Shown: positions 16,746 through 26,050, counted from the stretch's first letter. The stretch is 64,000 bases of DNA from Mycobacterium florentinum (GCF_010730355.1 NZ_AP022576.1:2790001-2854000), one strand, 5' to 3'. The notes: generated by a model from the letters alone, not told the origin. Numbers and translations are program-made.

Positions 16746-17483
16746 ATGACCGACCACGGCATGTACGCCGAACCGCAGAACCCCGCGCTGCCGGGCTCCA
16801 ACTTCGAGCTCAACCATCAGCACGCCGCCCTCGTCGTCACCGATCCACAGATCGATTTCCTTAGCCCCGAAGGGGTTTCGTGGTCGGTATTCGGCGACAG
16901 CGTCCGCGACAACAACACCGTCGCGCACATCGGTGAACTGTTCGACGCCGCGAAGCTCGCGGGTATCACCGTTGCGATATCACCGCACCACTTCTATCCG
17001 ACCGACAGTCAGTGGCTCTTCGGTGATCCGCTGGAACAGTTCATGAGCACCGTCGGCATGTTCGACCGCCGGGGCCCGTACACGACGGACGGCTTCGCCG
17101 GCTCCGGGGCCGACTTCCTGCCCGAATACCGCCACCACATCCACGACGGACAAACCGTGATCGCGTCTCCGCACAAAATCGTCGGCCCCGAGTCGAACGA
17201 CCTCGTGCTGCAATTGCGCAAGCGCGGCATCAACCAGGTGGTCCTGGCGGGAATGGCCGCCAACCTGTGCGTCGAAGGCCACCTGCGCGAACTGATCGAG
17301 CAGGGCTTCGAGGTCGCCGTCGTCAAAGACGCCACCGCCGGCCCGCGCCTGCCCGAAGGCGACGGCTATCTGGCCGCGCTGGTGAACTTCCGATTCCTCG
17401 CCAGCGCCGTCTGGACCACGGCCGAGGCGGTCGATCAGCTCAAGAAAGACATTGGCGCCGAACATCTTTCGCGTCAACTCTAA
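16746..17483 (+). CDS. isochorismatase-like cysteine hydrolase
   Basis: 245 residues of the cysteine-hydrolase fold. The catalytic triad is visible: Asp in VVTDPQIDFL, Lys in SPHKIVGPESND, and Cys in GMAANLCVEGHLREL, with the usual cis-peptide region before the Cys. Family members hydrolyse amides or ester-like bonds (isochorismatase, nicotinamidase, YcaC types); length and motifs do not settle which. It is preceded by a TetR operator overlapping its -10 and followed by an aldo-keto reductase 16 bases later, so the pair is probably one transcript. Confidence 0.82.
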   Translation: MTDHGMYAEPQNPALPGSNFELNHQHAALVVTDPQIDFLSPEGVSWSVFGDSVRDNNTVAHIGELFDAAKLAGITVAISPHHFYPTDSQWLFGDPLEQFMSTVGMFDRRGPYTTDGFAGSGADFLPEYRHHIHDGQTVIASPHKIVGPESNDLVLQLRKRGINQVVLAGMAANLCVEGHLRELIEQGFEVAVVKDATAGPRLPEGDGYLAALVNFRFLASAVWTTAEAVDQLKKDIGAEHLSRQL

Positions 17484-17499
17484 AAGGAGGCCGAACAAC

Positions 17500-18444
17500 A
17501 TGAAGACAATCGAGGAGCTGTCTGCGCTCAGATTCGCATTGAACAGCGGTGGTGAGATTCCGGCGCTGGGGTTTGGGACGTCGCTTTCGGACAACCGCAA
17601 GACACGCGACACCGTCAAAGCCGCGGTCGAGGTGGGTTTCCGCCACCTCGACGCCGCCGAACGGTATCGCAACGAGGCGGAGGTCGGTGCGGCGCTCGAG
17701 GAGTTGTTCGCCGCGGGAACGGTCCGCCGTGAGGACCTCTTCGTCACGACCAAGCTATGGAACAACAACCATCGACCCGAACGGGTCAGGCCGGCGCTGC
17801 GGGCCAGCCTGGACAGACTCGGGCTCGATGCGGTCGACCTGTATCTGGTGCACACGCCGTTCGCGTTCCGTCCCGGCGACGACCAAGATCCCCGTGACGT
17901 GCACGGGGCCGTCATCTACGACGACGGCGTCACGTTGGAGGAAACCTGGGCCGCGATGGAAAGCCTTGTCGACGAGGGACTTACCCGCGCGATAGGCCTG
18001 TCCGACATCGACGCCGACGCCACCCGAAGGATCATCGACGCCGCCCGAATCAAGCCGGCCGTCGTCGAGGTGGAATCGCACCCCTATCACCCGCAGTGGG
18101 AACTGCACGAGTTGTGCACGACCGAGGGCATCATCCTGCTGGCCTTCGCCTCACTGGGACACGCGCTGGAGCCGCGACTGCTCGACGACCCGCTGATCAC
18201 CTCGATCGCTGGGCGTTACGGCAAGACTCCCGCGCAAGTGTTGCTGGCCTGGGGGATTCAGCGAGGCAGCGCGGTGCTCACGGGATCCGTTACGCCGTCG
18301 CGCATACGCGAGAACTTCGATGTCACCGCGCTTCCGCAGAGTGCGATCGACGAGATCAACGAGCGCCTCGACATTCGCATTCGGTTCAATTCCGTTGCGG
18401 ACGCCGGAGTGCCGGGCTTCTCCAACGTGCCCACGGACGCCTGA
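17500..18444 (+). CDS. aldo-keto reductase
   Basis: 314 residues of the AKR superfamily. The catalytic tetrad is present: Asp and Tyr in FRHLDAAERYRNE, Lys in FVTTKLWNNNH, His in YLVHTPF. The C-terminal NADPH-binding region is seen as LTGSVTPSRIRENFDV. The ribosome site AAAGGAGG (17483-17490) is among the strongest in the window and fixes ATG 17500. It is likely co-transcribed with the cysteine hydrolase under the TetR; carbonyl detoxification is a reasonable role. Confidence 0.88.
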   Translation: MKTIEELSALRFALNSGGEIPALGFGTSLSDNRKTRDTVKAAVEVGFRHLDAAERYRNEAEVGAALEELFAAGTVRREDLFVTTKLWNNNHRPERVRPALRASLDRLGLDAVDLYLVHTPFAFRPGDDQDPRDVHGAVIYDDGVTLEETWAAMESLVDEGLTRAIGLSDIDADATRRIIDAARIKPAVVEVESHPYHPQWELHELCTTEGIILLAFASLGHALEPRLLDDPLITSIAGRYGKTPAQVLLAWGIQRGSAVLTGSVTPSRIRENFDVTALPQSAIDEINERLDIRIRFNSVADAGVPGFSNVPTDA

Positions 18445-18499
18445 GGGATTTGCATCGAATTTCGCTGCGCGCCGCCATCCCGCGTCCATAAAATGTGGG

Positions 18500-19393
18500 A
18501 TGGCCGTCGGCGTGATCGCGGAATTCGTGCTGGATGAGAAGTGCGTCTCCCAACAGCATCCGTGGAGTGTCTTCGATGCTTCCACGGCCAACGGGCAACT
18601 CGCGGGCGTCCTCGCGGGCTTCATGCTGATCTCGATAACGACACTCCTCACCGTCTGGCGCGACGATCTCGAAAGCGCCGAAAGCGCGGTCGTGTATTTG
18701 GGATTGGGTGTGATCGTGCTGGGGCTCGACGCCTACCTTTTCGGCTCCGTCGCCGCCATCAAACCGCCGCAGGGCTCTCACGATTTTCAACAGGTTTGCG
18801 CGAAGGCGTGGGTCGAGTACATGCCGGGAGTCGGGTTGATGGGTGTGGGCGCGGGCCTGCTGGTGGCCGGCCTCGCCTGGATAATCGCCCGGCATGAGTG
18901 GGCCGGTGACAGTACGAAGTTCACCGTTCGGGTAACCCTCGCCGCTCTCTTCGTGGTGATCGGGCCGCTGGCGCTTCTCACCTGGCACTCGATCAATTTC
19001 ATCGACGAGATGCACGGCGAACTTGCCGAAGTCGACACCACCACACAGGATTTCGGCTCGGCGGTGGTCGGGATCTTCTTCGTCGCCTGTATTGTGACGG
19101 TGCTTTGGGTGCTGGTAAGGATCGCGCTCGGCGGCCAGAGCCCGGTCAACCCGCAATGGGCGCGAATCATGATCTCGGCGGGTGTCGCCATTTATCTGGC
19201 CGAGGCTCTCGCGTTCACGGTTCTGTATCCGTGGCTGCAGTCCGCGCCCCCGGTTTTCTTCTTCGGCGCCGGGATATTTCTGTGCATCGTCGCGCCATCG
19301 ATCATTTTCGTGTTGGTCGCGCTCGCAATGCCCGGACGGCGCTGCGAGAACACCTCCGCGCAGCAGGAAGCCGGCCGGGACGTAGCGGCCTAG
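18500..19393 (+). CDS. multi-spanning membrane protein of unknown function
   Basis: 297 residues with about seven hydrophobic segments (near residues 36-52, 66-85, 108-128, 150-168, 195-215, 232-252 and 258-280). The C-terminal tail is short and polar. I see no signature residues and cannot name a family. ATG at 18500 is the first likely start after the AKR stop; the longer frame overlaps the AKR gene. No strong ribosome site is visible. Confidence 0.65.
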   Translation: MAVGVIAEFVLDEKCVSQQHPWSVFDASTANGQLAGVLAGFMLISITTLLTVWRDDLESAESAVVYLGLGVIVLGLDAYLFGSVAAIKPPQGSHDFQQVCAKAWVEYMPGVGLMGVGAGLLVAGLAWIIARHEWAGDSTKFTVRVTLAALFVVIGPLALLTWHSINFIDEMHGELAEVDTTTQDFGSAVVGIFFVACIVTVLWVLVRIALGGQSPVNPQWARIMISAGVAIYLAEALAFTVLYPWLQSAPPVFFFGAGIFLCIVAPSIIFVLVALAMPGRRCENTSAQQEAGRDVAA

Positions 19394-19446
19394 GTCGCCG
19401 CAGGTCTGCGCGCGGCCCTTCCCTACCGTCCCCTTCCCAGACACAA

Positions 19447-19461
19447 AATTACGGTGTAATT
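19447..19461. promoter_or_regulatory. palindrome upstream of quinone oxidoreductase
   Basis: AATTAC GGT GTAATT, six-base arms perfect. A -10-like TATTAT begins at its last base (19461-19466), and the GTG of the oxidoreductase is at 19508, behind AAGGAG. Likely an operator for an unlinked regulator; no regulator gene is adjacent. Confidence 0.5.
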
Positions 19462-19507
19462 ATTATGTGATTTACCCGCCCGGGCGGTCTGCGGCTAAGG
19501 AGAGAAC

Positions 19508-20512
19508 GTGAAGGCTTGGCAGGTCCACGGAAGCGGTGAGCCGACCGACGTCCTACGCCAAGTGGACCGCGATGTGCCGGACCCGGGCGCCGAGCAGGTA
19601 CGAATCCGCGTTGCCGCGACGGGCCTCGGACTACCCGATGTGCTGATGTGTCGGGGCACCTACCCGCTGACTCCCGCATTGCCGTTTACGCCGGGACAGG
19701 AGTTGGTCGGCACCGTCACCGCGGTGGGACCGGGCGTCGATATCGCAATCGGCACCCGCGTGCTGGGTGTCAGCGACTTCATCAGCGGCAACGGATCCTT
19801 CGCCGCCGAAACTCTTGCGTACGCGAGCAACGTCTTCCCGGCCCCTGCCACCATGGACGACTCCACCGCGGCGGGATTCTGGATTCCCAACATGACCGCG
19901 TGGATCGGCCTGGTCGATCGCGGCGGACTCGAAGCGGGACAGCGCCTGGCGGTGCTCGGTGCCGCGGGCGGCAGCGGAATCGCGGCGGTCCAGCTCGGGA
20001 AGGCGCGGGGGGCGGAGGTACTCGCCGTCGTCAGCGACGAGAAGCGGGCCGAATTCTGCCGGTCACTGGGCGCCGACCGCGTCGTCGTCGCGCATGGCGA
20101 AATCGCTTCTGACGGAACACCCCTCGCACAGGCGCTGCGCGAAGCGACCGACTGGGCCGGTCTCGACGTGATCTTCGATCCGGTCGGCGGTGCACAGGGC
20201 ACCGCGGCCATGGGCGCCCTGGCACGCGACGGCCGCCATCTGGCGGTCGGCTTCGCCAGTGGTGCGTGGCCCACCCCCGACGTCGCGATGATGGTCATGA
20301 CCAACACGACGCTGGTGGGTGTGCTTGCGGCGGGCTACAGCCGAGAGCATCTGGAAGGGATCCTGCGCGGCCTCGAAGAATTGGCCGACCGCGGCGCCAT
20401 CGCACTCAAGGCAGAACGGGTGTCGTTCGACGATATCCCCGAAGCGCTCACGCGACTGGGCGAACGAAAAGTCCTGGGCAAGATCGTCGCCGAAATCGAC
20501 GGCGCCGGCTAG
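19508..20512 (+). CDS. NADPH:quinone oxidoreductase-like MDR protein
   Basis: 334 residues of the medium-chain dehydrogenase/reductase superfamily without zinc ligands, the quinone-oxidoreductase subtype. N-terminal GroES-like domain (DVLMCRGTYPLTPALPFTPG, EVVG-like QELVGTVTAVGPG), then a Rossmann domain with GAAGGSGIAAVQLGKARGA and the FDPVGG motif. The C-terminal KAERVSFDDIPEALTRLGER is typical. Expected to reduce quinones or enones with NADPH in the cytoplasm. The end overlaps the convergent OsmC gene by four bases. Confidence 0.85.
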   Translation: MKAWQVHGSGEPTDVLRQVDRDVPDPGAEQVRIRVAATGLGLPDVLMCRGTYPLTPALPFTPGQELVGTVTAVGPGVDIAIGTRVLGVSDFISGNGSFAAETLAYASNVFPAPATMDDSTAAGFWIPNMTAWIGLVDRGGLEAGQRLAVLGAAGGSGIAAVQLGKARGAEVLAVVSDEKRAEFCRSLGADRVVVAHGEIASDGTPLAQALREATDWAGLDVIFDPVGGAQGTAAMGALARDGRHLAVGFASGAWPTPDVAMMVMTNTTLVGVLAAGYSREHLEGILRGLEELADRGAIALKAERVSFDDIPEALTRLGERKVLGKIVAEIDGAG

Positions 20513-21030
20513 GCGAGGACGACGTCGAGGGGCACCGCGTTGCTCAGGGTGTGGCCCACCGGCGAGCTGGCCACCACTGTCGTGTGCAACGCCTCAAGCT
20601 GCGCCGGGGATGCATCGGTGTCGATTCGGACGGTGGCGGTTATCGATTCAAAGCCCGCGTGGCCATCTTTGAGGCCCAGAAACACCGACAGATCGATGTC
20701 ACCTCTCAGATCGACCTGCAAGTTGTTGATCCGGATACCGGCGATCGTAGCGTTCGCCGCGTAGCCGACCGCCAGGCAGTTGCCCAGCGCGGCGAGGAGC
20801 TGCTCGACCGGATTCGGCGCGCTATCGCCCCCGCCCAGCATGGCCGGTTCATCCGAGGGCACGGCGGCGAATTGGCGCACCCGCGACGACGACGAAAACC
20901 CGCCGTTCCACGTCACGTGCGCTGCCCAGGTGGTGTGCGCCTTGCCCGGGTCGGCTCGGACGCCCTCAACCAGAGCGCCAACGGCCCTGATGTCGACCTC
21001 GTTCAGCGGCAAGTCGGTGTCGGTAGTCAT
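20509..21030 (-). CDS. OsmC-family protein
   Basis: 173 residues. Features of the OsmC/Ohr fold are visible: an N-terminal strand region (HTTWAAHVTWNGGF), the Gly-rich PSDEPAMLGGGDSAPNPVEQLLAALGNCLAVGY with the conserved helix Cys, and the C-terminal half ending VGHTLSNAVPLDVV. A second, classical Cys is not obvious at the C-terminus (SSPVGHTLS), so thiol peroxidase activity is uncertain. ATG at 21030 is preceded by GGAGA. OsmC proteins generally reduce organic hydroperoxides. Confidence 0.8.
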   Translation of the reverse strand: MTTDTDLPLNEVDIRAVGALVEGVRADPGKAHTTWAAHVTWNGGFSSSSRVRQFAAVPSDEPAMLGGGDSAPNPVEQLLAALGNCLAVGYAANATIAGIRINNLQVDLRGDIDLSVFLGLKDGHAGFESITATVRIDTDASPAQLEALHTTVVASSPVGHTLSNAVPLDVVLA

Positions 21031-21404
21031 GAGTTCTCCATCTCTACGCACAACCACGGACGTGGCCGATTTCAAGCATCCCCGGGCCGCAGCTGAGGAC
21101 CTACAGTATTGAGCGCAGTGATTTGTAGAGCACCTGTTCAAAACCCTTGCGCGCGAACAGCCGCCACCTGTTCTGCGGTGCGCGGCAGAGCCGGGGCCGG
21201 CAGACGGTCCTTGACCTGCCAATTTTTATGACACATACTATCTCATTAAATGAAGATGCGGGCGTCAGCTGCACGAGTTTGCTCGACTTACAAAGCGCCG
21301 TATGACAATTGGCGCTCATGCTGTCGCTCTCGCATTATCGGCAACTGCATCCGGTGTTCGTCAGCGACACGGTCACAAGTCAGAAGAGCCAGGAGGGGTA
21401 AGTC
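21031..21404. other. intergenic region, 374 bp
   Basis: No gene found. It holds the leftward OsmC promoter and the rightward promoter of the membrane protein at 21405. An AT-rich stretch near 21220-21250 and a perfect inverted repeat (AGCGCC 21294-21299, GGCGCT 21311-21316, 11-base spacer) are the only structures I notice. Confidence 0.4.
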
Positions 21405-22160
21405 ATGACGCCATCCGAATATGCCCACACAAAACTTCAACTTGCGCTCTGGGGCTGCGGGATCGGGTTCGCACTGCTGTTCTTCGTCGGACTGATGCCC
21501 TTGTCCGGCTTCATTCCCCCGCCATCGCCCCAGTTGTCCGGAGCCCAATTGATGGCGCAGTACGGCCCCCAGCTGCCGTGGGTCAAATTCGGAATCGTCG
21601 TCGGCCTGCTGGGCAGCGCCTTGCTGGTGCCGTGGTCGGCGATGGTCGCCCTGCAGATCGCGCGAATGGAGCAAGGCAGACGCGTCCCGCTCTGGGCCAT
21701 CTTTGCGTTCGGTGCCGGCTGTGTGAACGCGGTGGCCTTTATCCTTCCCTTCATCTTTTGGGCGGGGGCCTTCTACCGGCCGGACCGCTCGCCTGAGCTG
21801 GTCCAGCTGATCAACGACATGACGTGGCTCGAGTTCTTGATGTTCTTTCCGACGTTCAGCATGCAGCTGTTCTGCCTGGCGATGGCCGGCTTCACTCAGC
21901 GGCAGGGACCGAAGGTATTCCCCCGCTGGTTCTTGTATCTGAACCTCTGGATGGCGACGATTGGCGGGACCGGTCTGATTTCGATCTTCTTCTTCGGCGG
22001 ACCCTTCGCATGGAACGGCCTCATCGGATTCTGGCTTCCCGTCGGCTCGTACGTCCCGTTTCTCATCGTCACGTTCGTCCAGTTCTACCGCGCGATCGTC
22101 GCCGAGAAGCACTGTTATCAGCCGGCGGACATGCCGGCGACCGTTGGGACGGCCAGGTAG
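21405..22160 (+). CDS. multi-spanning membrane protein of unknown function
   Basis: 251 residues with six or seven hydrophobic segments (near 13-31, 60-80, 93-120, 141-158, 175-198 and 206-230). Conserved-looking polar points include the N-terminal MTPSEYAHTKLQ and WLEFLMFFPTF. AGGAGGGG lies just before the ATG. The layout resembles mycobacterial membrane proteins often found near steroid or lipid catabolism genes, but I cannot assign a family. Confidence 0.7.
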   Translation: MTPSEYAHTKLQLALWGCGIGFALLFFVGLMPLSGFIPPPSPQLSGAQLMAQYGPQLPWVKFGIVVGLLGSALLVPWSAMVALQIARMEQGRRVPLWAIFAFGAGCVNAVAFILPFIFWAGAFYRPDRSPELVQLINDMTWLEFLMFFPTFSMQLFCLAMAGFTQRQGPKVFPRWFLYLNLWMATIGGTGLISIFFFGGPFAWNGLIGFWLPVGSYVPFLIVTFVQFYRAIVAEKHCYQPADMPATVGTAR

Positions 22161-22214
22161 CGGCGCTCTCGCGTCTCAAACCCGTTGCCGTGCGCGAAAA
22201 TAGCTTCTGACCTG

Positions 22215-22300
22215 TGGTGGCAGGTACTGGATTCGAACCAGTGTAGGCGTAAGCCGACGGATTTACAGTCCGCTCCCATTGGCCGCTCGGGCAACCTGCC
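22215..22300 (-). tRNA. tRNA-Tyr (GTA anticodon), class II with encoded CCA
   Basis: The minus strand reads GGCAGGTTGCCCGAGCGGCC at the 5' end, and the acceptor stem GGCAGGT pairs with ACCTGCC, followed by A and an encoded CCA. The anticodon loop is CTGTAAA (GTA anticodon, Tyr). A long variable arm (GGCTTACGCC region) and T-arm GGTTCGAATCC are present. The 86-nt length fits class II tRNA-Tyr. Confidence 0.95.
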
Positions 22301-22380
22301 GCCTAGCAGGGTACAACGAGCGGGTAGACAATTCACAAACGGCTAGGAGCAACCCGGAACCAACACGGAAGGGCGTTCGC

Positions 22381-22872
22381 ATGGCGGACTCATCGTTCGA
22401 CATCGTCAGCAAGTTCGATCGGCAGGAGGTCGACAACGCGCTTAACCAGGCAGCCAAGGAGTTGGCCACCCGCTTCGACTTCCGCGGCACCGACACCACG
22501 ATCGCGTGGAAGGGCGACGAGGGCGTCGAGCTGACGTCGTCCACGGAGGAGCGCATCAAGGCGGCGGTCGACGTGTTCAAGGAGAAGCTGATCCGCCGCG
22601 ACATCTCGATGAAGGCCTTCGACGCCGGCGAGCCGCAGCCCTCGGGCAAGACCTTCAAGCTCAACGGCACCCTCAAGCAGGGCATCGACAGCGAGAACGC
22701 CAAGAAGATCACCAAGATCATCCGCGACGAGGGGCCCAAGGGCGTCAAGGCCCAGATCCAGGGCGACGAGATCCGGGTCTCCAGCAAGAAGCGCGATGAC
22801 CTGCAGGCCGTCCAGGCGCTGCTGCGGAGCGCCGACCTGCCCGTCGCGGTGCAGTTCGTCAACTATCGCTAG
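22381..22872 (+). CDS. YajQ-family nucleotide-binding protein (Rv0566c type)
   Basis: 163 residues, the whole family length. Opens [20 protein letters not shown] and contains [11 protein letters not shown] and [16 protein letters not shown], both typical of YajQ/UPF0234. Members have two ferredoxin-like domains and bind nucleotides or tRNA; in other bacteria one binds cyclic-di-GMP. The ATG is fixed by GGAAGGG upstream and by the family start. Position beside tRNA-Tyr and the flavin monooxygenase matches the M. tuberculosis Rv0566c neighbourhood. Confidence 0.92.
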   Translation: MADSSFDIVSKFDRQEVDNALNQAAKELATRFDFRGTDTTIAWKGDEGVELTSSTEERIKAAVDVFKEKLIRRDISMKAFDAGEPQPSGKTFKLNGTLKQGIDSENAKKITKIIRDEGPKGVKAQIQGDEIRVSSKKRDDLQAVQALLRSADLPVAVQFVNYR

Positions 22873-22884
22873 CCGCATCGCCGT

Positions 22885-23382
22885 ATGACGGACGCGTGTG
22901 CGCAGTGCGGCTTCGCCTACGAGCTCACTGCGGCCACGACCGCCGCGGACGCGATCAACGAGCGGATCAACGCGGCCGGGGCCATCCTGCGCCGCGCCGA
23001 CGTGGACTTGAGATCCAGGCGGCTACCCGAGCAGTGGTCCCCAGTGGAGTACGGATGCCATCTGCGCGACATGCTGCTCGTCCAGCGCGAACGCGTGCTG
23101 GCGGCGCTTCGGGTGGATCGGCCGGACTGCACGCCGATGGGACGCGACAAGCGGGCCGTCCACGACGGGTACGCCGACCAGGATCCCGCCGACGTTGCCC
23201 GCCAACTCGCCGATGCCGCAACGATGTTCGGCAACGTGCTGAGCCGTATGTCCGCGGGCGACTGGAACCGCACGGTGATTTACCATTTCCCGGAAACCGC
23301 CGAGAGGTCGCTGCGCTGGCTGGCGGTACACACCCTGCACGAGGCCCAACACCACCTCGACGACATCCGACGCCAACTGTGA
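22885..23382 (+). CDS. DinB-family protein with N-terminal CxxC
   Basis: 165 residues of the DinB/YfiT four-helix-bundle superfamily. Metal-ligand histidines are suggested by EYGCHLRDMLL and by VHTLHEAQHHLDDI near the C-terminus. The N-terminus has an extra CAQC pair that could bind metal or be redox-active. In actinobacteria related proteins use mycothiol as cofactor. It starts 13 bases after yajQ and is likely co-transcribed with it; a gene is not present here in the M. tuberculosis order as I recall it. Confidence 0.75.
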   Translation: MTDACAQCGFAYELTAATTAADAINERINAAGAILRRADVDLRSRRLPEQWSPVEYGCHLRDMLLVQRERVLAALRVDRPDCTPMGRDKRAVHDGYADQDPADVARQLADAATMFGNVLSRMSAGDWNRTVIYHFPETAERSLRWLAVHTLHEAQHHLDDIRRQL

Positions 23383-23459
23383 TTGGCCGGGTCTGCTCAT
23401 CCAACCAACCAGTCGGTCCTACGCTAGTGACGAGTCCCACACCGCAAGCGAGGTTCACG

Positions 23460-24971
23460 ATGACCGTGACTCCCCAGGAAGCCACCGGCCAGCCACCGGC
23501 CAAGGCCGGCTACTTCGACGTCGTCATCGTCGGTGCCGGGATCTCCGGCATCGGCGCGGCCTACCGGATCGCCGAACGCAATCCCCACCTGACGTGCGCG
23601 GTCCTGGAGCGCCGCGAGCAGATCGGCGGCACCTGGGATCTGTTCCGGTATCCCGGAGTGCGCTCGGACAGCAGCATCTTCACGCTGTCGTTTCCGTTCG
23701 AGCCCTGGACCCGCAAAGAGGGCGTCGCCGACGGCGAACACATCCGCGAGTACCTGGCGGCCACCGCGCACAAGTACGGCATCGACCGCCACATCCAGTT
23801 CAACAGCCATGTCCGTTCGGCGGATTGGGATTCGTCCACCGACACCTGGACGATCGTCGTCGACCAGGGCGACACCACCACGATTTACCGCAGCCGGTTC
23901 GTGTTCTTCGCCTCCGGCTACTACAACTACGACGAGGGCTACACCCCGGAGTTTCCCAGCATCGAGCGGTTCGACGGAACCGTCGTCCATCCCCAGCACT
24001 GGCCGGAGGACCTGGACTACACCGGCAAGAAGATCGTGGTGATCGGCAGCGGTGCCACCGCGGTGACCCTGCTCCCCTCGCTGTCGGAGCAGGCCGCGAA
24101 GGTGACGATGCTGCAACGCTCGCCGACCTATCTGGTCTCGGCGTCGAAGTACCGAAAACTCGACGATGTCATTCGTGCTCTGTTGCCTCGCAAGGCTTCT
24201 CATTTGGTCATCCGGACGTACAACGCTTTGACCGAGGCCGTGTTCTTCTTCGTGTCCCGCAAGATGCCGGGCTTGATCAAGTCGCTGCTGCGGCGCAAAG
24301 CGGTCGACACCCTGCCCGACGGCTACGCCGTCGACGTCCACTTCAAACCGCGATACAACCCGTGGGACCAGCGGATGTGCATGATCCCCGACGCCGACCT
24401 GTACCGCTCGATCACCGCGGGCCGCGCCGACGTCGTGACCGATGAGATCGACCATTTCGACGCCACCGGTATCGCGCTGAAGTCCGGCGCGCACCTCGAC
24501 GCCGACATCATCGTCACCGCGACCGGCCTGCAGTTGCAGGCGCTGGGCGGGGCGTCGATCAGCCTCGACGGCGAAAAGGTCGATCACCGTGAGCGTTTCG
24601 TCTACAAGGCGCACATGCTCGAAGACGTGCCGAACCTGTTCTGGTGCGTGGGCTACACCAACGCGTCATGGACACTGCGGGCCGACATCACGGCACGTGC
24701 AACCGCAAAACTCATGGCGCACATGGCTTCTCACGGCTACACGCACGCCTACCCACACCTGGGCAACGAGCCGATGGCGGAGAAACCGTCTTGGGACATC
24801 AACGCCGGCTACGTGAAGCGCTCGGCGCACCAGCTGCCCAAGTCCGGCACCAAACGGCCGTGGAACGTCCGACAGAACTACCTCGCCGACGCCCTCGACT
24901 ACCGGTTCGACCGCATCGAGGAGTCAATGGAGTTCGGCCGCGTATCCGACCGCGCGCCGGTAGCGGGCTAG
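23460..24971 (+). CDS. flavin-containing (Baeyer-Villiger type) monooxygenase (Rv0565c type)
   Basis: 503 residues. The FAD motif VVIVGAGISGIGAAYRIAE is near the N-terminus, the NADPH motif is VVIGSGATAVTLLPSL, and the Baeyer-Villiger fingerprint is FDGTVVHPQHWPED. FAD-linked ATGLQLQ is towards the C-terminus. It is expected to insert oxygen beside ketones or at heteroatoms; Rv0565c is the M. tuberculosis counterpart by position. ATG at 23460 follows CGAGG. gpdA lies 53 bases downstream with its own -10. Confidence 0.88.
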   Translation: MTVTPQEATGQPPAKAGYFDVVIVGAGISGIGAAYRIAERNPHLTCAVLERREQIGGTWDLFRYPGVRSDSSIFTLSFPFEPWTRKEGVADGEHIREYLAATAHKYGIDRHIQFNSHVRSADWDSSTDTWTIVVDQGDTTTIYRSRFVFFASGYYNYDEGYTPEFPSIERFDGTVVHPQHWPEDLDYTGKKIVVIGSGATAVTLLPSLSEQAAKVTMLQRSPTYLVSASKYRKLDDVIRALLPRKASHLVIRTYNALTEAVFFFVSRKMPGLIKSLLRRKAVDTLPDGYAVDVHFKPRYNPWDQRMCMIPDADLYRSITAGRADVVTDEIDHFDATGIALKSGAHLDADIIVTATGLQLQALGGASISLDGEKVDHRERFVYKAHMLEDVPNLFWCVGYTNASWTLRADITARATAKLMAHMASHGYTHAYPHLGNEPMAEKPSWDINAGYVKRSAHQLPKSGTKRPWNVRQNYLADALDYRFDRIEESMEFGRVSDRAPVAG

Positions 24972-25024
24972 CGATCGACATGAACTCCTACTAAATGTGA
25001 GGTTTCGGCAATACGCTAGACGTC

Positions 25025-26050
25025 ATGTCAGCCGAGAAGCGCGAACCCAAAGTCGTTGTCCTTGGCGGTGGTTCCTGGGGAACCACCGTCGCGTCCATCT
25101 GCGCGCGCCGGGGACCGACGTTGCAGTGGGTGCGCTCCGAAGAGACCGCCAAGGACATCAACGAGAATCACCGCAACGCCCGCTACCTCGGCGATGACGT
25201 CGAACTGAGCGACACGCTGCGCGCCACCAACGATTTCGCGGAGGCCGCCAACTGCGCCGACGTCGTGATCATGGGGGTGCCCTCGCACGGTTTCCGGGGT
25301 GTGCTCACCGAACTCGGCAAGGAATTGCGGCCCTGGGTGCCGGTGGTGTCGCTGGTCAAGGGGCTCGAGCAGGGCACCAATATGCGGATGTCGCAGATCA
25401 TCGAGGAGGTACTACCGGGTCATCCGGCGGGCATCCTGGCCGGGCCGAACATTGCGCGCGAGGTGGGCGAGGGCTATGCCGCCGCGGCCGTGCTGGCGAT
25501 GCCCGATCAACACCTGGCCACTCGGCTGGCAGCGTTGTTCCGCACCCGGCGCTTCCGGGTGTACACCAGCGACGACGTCGTCGGCGTCGAGATGGCGGGC
25601 GCGCTCAAGAACGTCTACGCCATTGCCGTCGGCATGGGTTACTCGCTGGGCATCGGCGAGAACACCCGCGCGCTGGTGATTGCCCGGGCGCTGCGCGAGA
25701 TGACGAAGCTGGGCGTGGCATTGGGCGGAGATCCGGAAACCTTTCCCGGACTGGCGGGCCTGGGCGATCTGATCGTGACTTGTACCAGTCAGCGGAGTCG
25801 TAATCGCCACGTGGGTGAACAACTCGGCTCGGGCAAGTCGATCGACGAGATCATCGCATCGATGAACCAGGTTGCCGAGGGCGTGAAGGCCGCCAGCGTG
25901 ATCATGGAGTTCGCCAGCGAGTTCGGGCTGAGCATGCCGATCGCCCGCGAAGTCGACGGTGTGATCAACCACGGGTCGACGGTGGAGCAGGCCTACAGCG
26001 GCCTGATCGCCGAGGTCCCCGGACACGAAGTGCACGGATCCGGGTTCTAG
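25025..26050 (+). CDS. gpdA1: glycerol-3-phosphate dehydrogenase [NAD(P)+]
   Basis: 341 residues. It has the N-terminal dinucleotide motif (VVLGGGSWGTTVASI), the SLVKGLE strand, and the catalytic Lys region GVEMAGALKNVYAIAVG. It converts dihydroxyacetone phosphate to sn-glycerol-3-phosphate for phospholipid synthesis in the cytoplasm. A -10-like TACGCT (25012-25017) ends seven bases before the ATG, so the message is probably leaderless. The position matches Rv0564c. Confidence 0.93.
   Translation: MSAEKREPKVVVLGGGSWGTTVASICARRGPTLQWVRSEETAKDINENHRNARYLGDDVELSDTLRATNDFAEAANCADVVIMGVPSHGFRGVLTELGKELRPWVPVVSLVKGLEQGTNMRMSQIIEEVLPGHPAGILAGPNIAREVGEGYAAAAVLAMPDQHLATRLAALFRTRRFRVYTSDDVVGVEMAGALKNVYAIAVGMGYSLGIGENTRALVIARALREMTKLGVALGGDPETFPGLAGLGDLIVTCTSQRSRNRHVGEQLGSGKSIDEIIASMNQVAEGVKAASVIMEFASEFGLSMPIAREVDGVINHGSTVEQAYSGLIAEVPGHEVHGSGF

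Noticed and set aside
22875-23503. Antisense frames over the DinB gene
   Set aside because: Shadows; the DinB frame has SD-compatible start, metal-ligand histidines and correct length.
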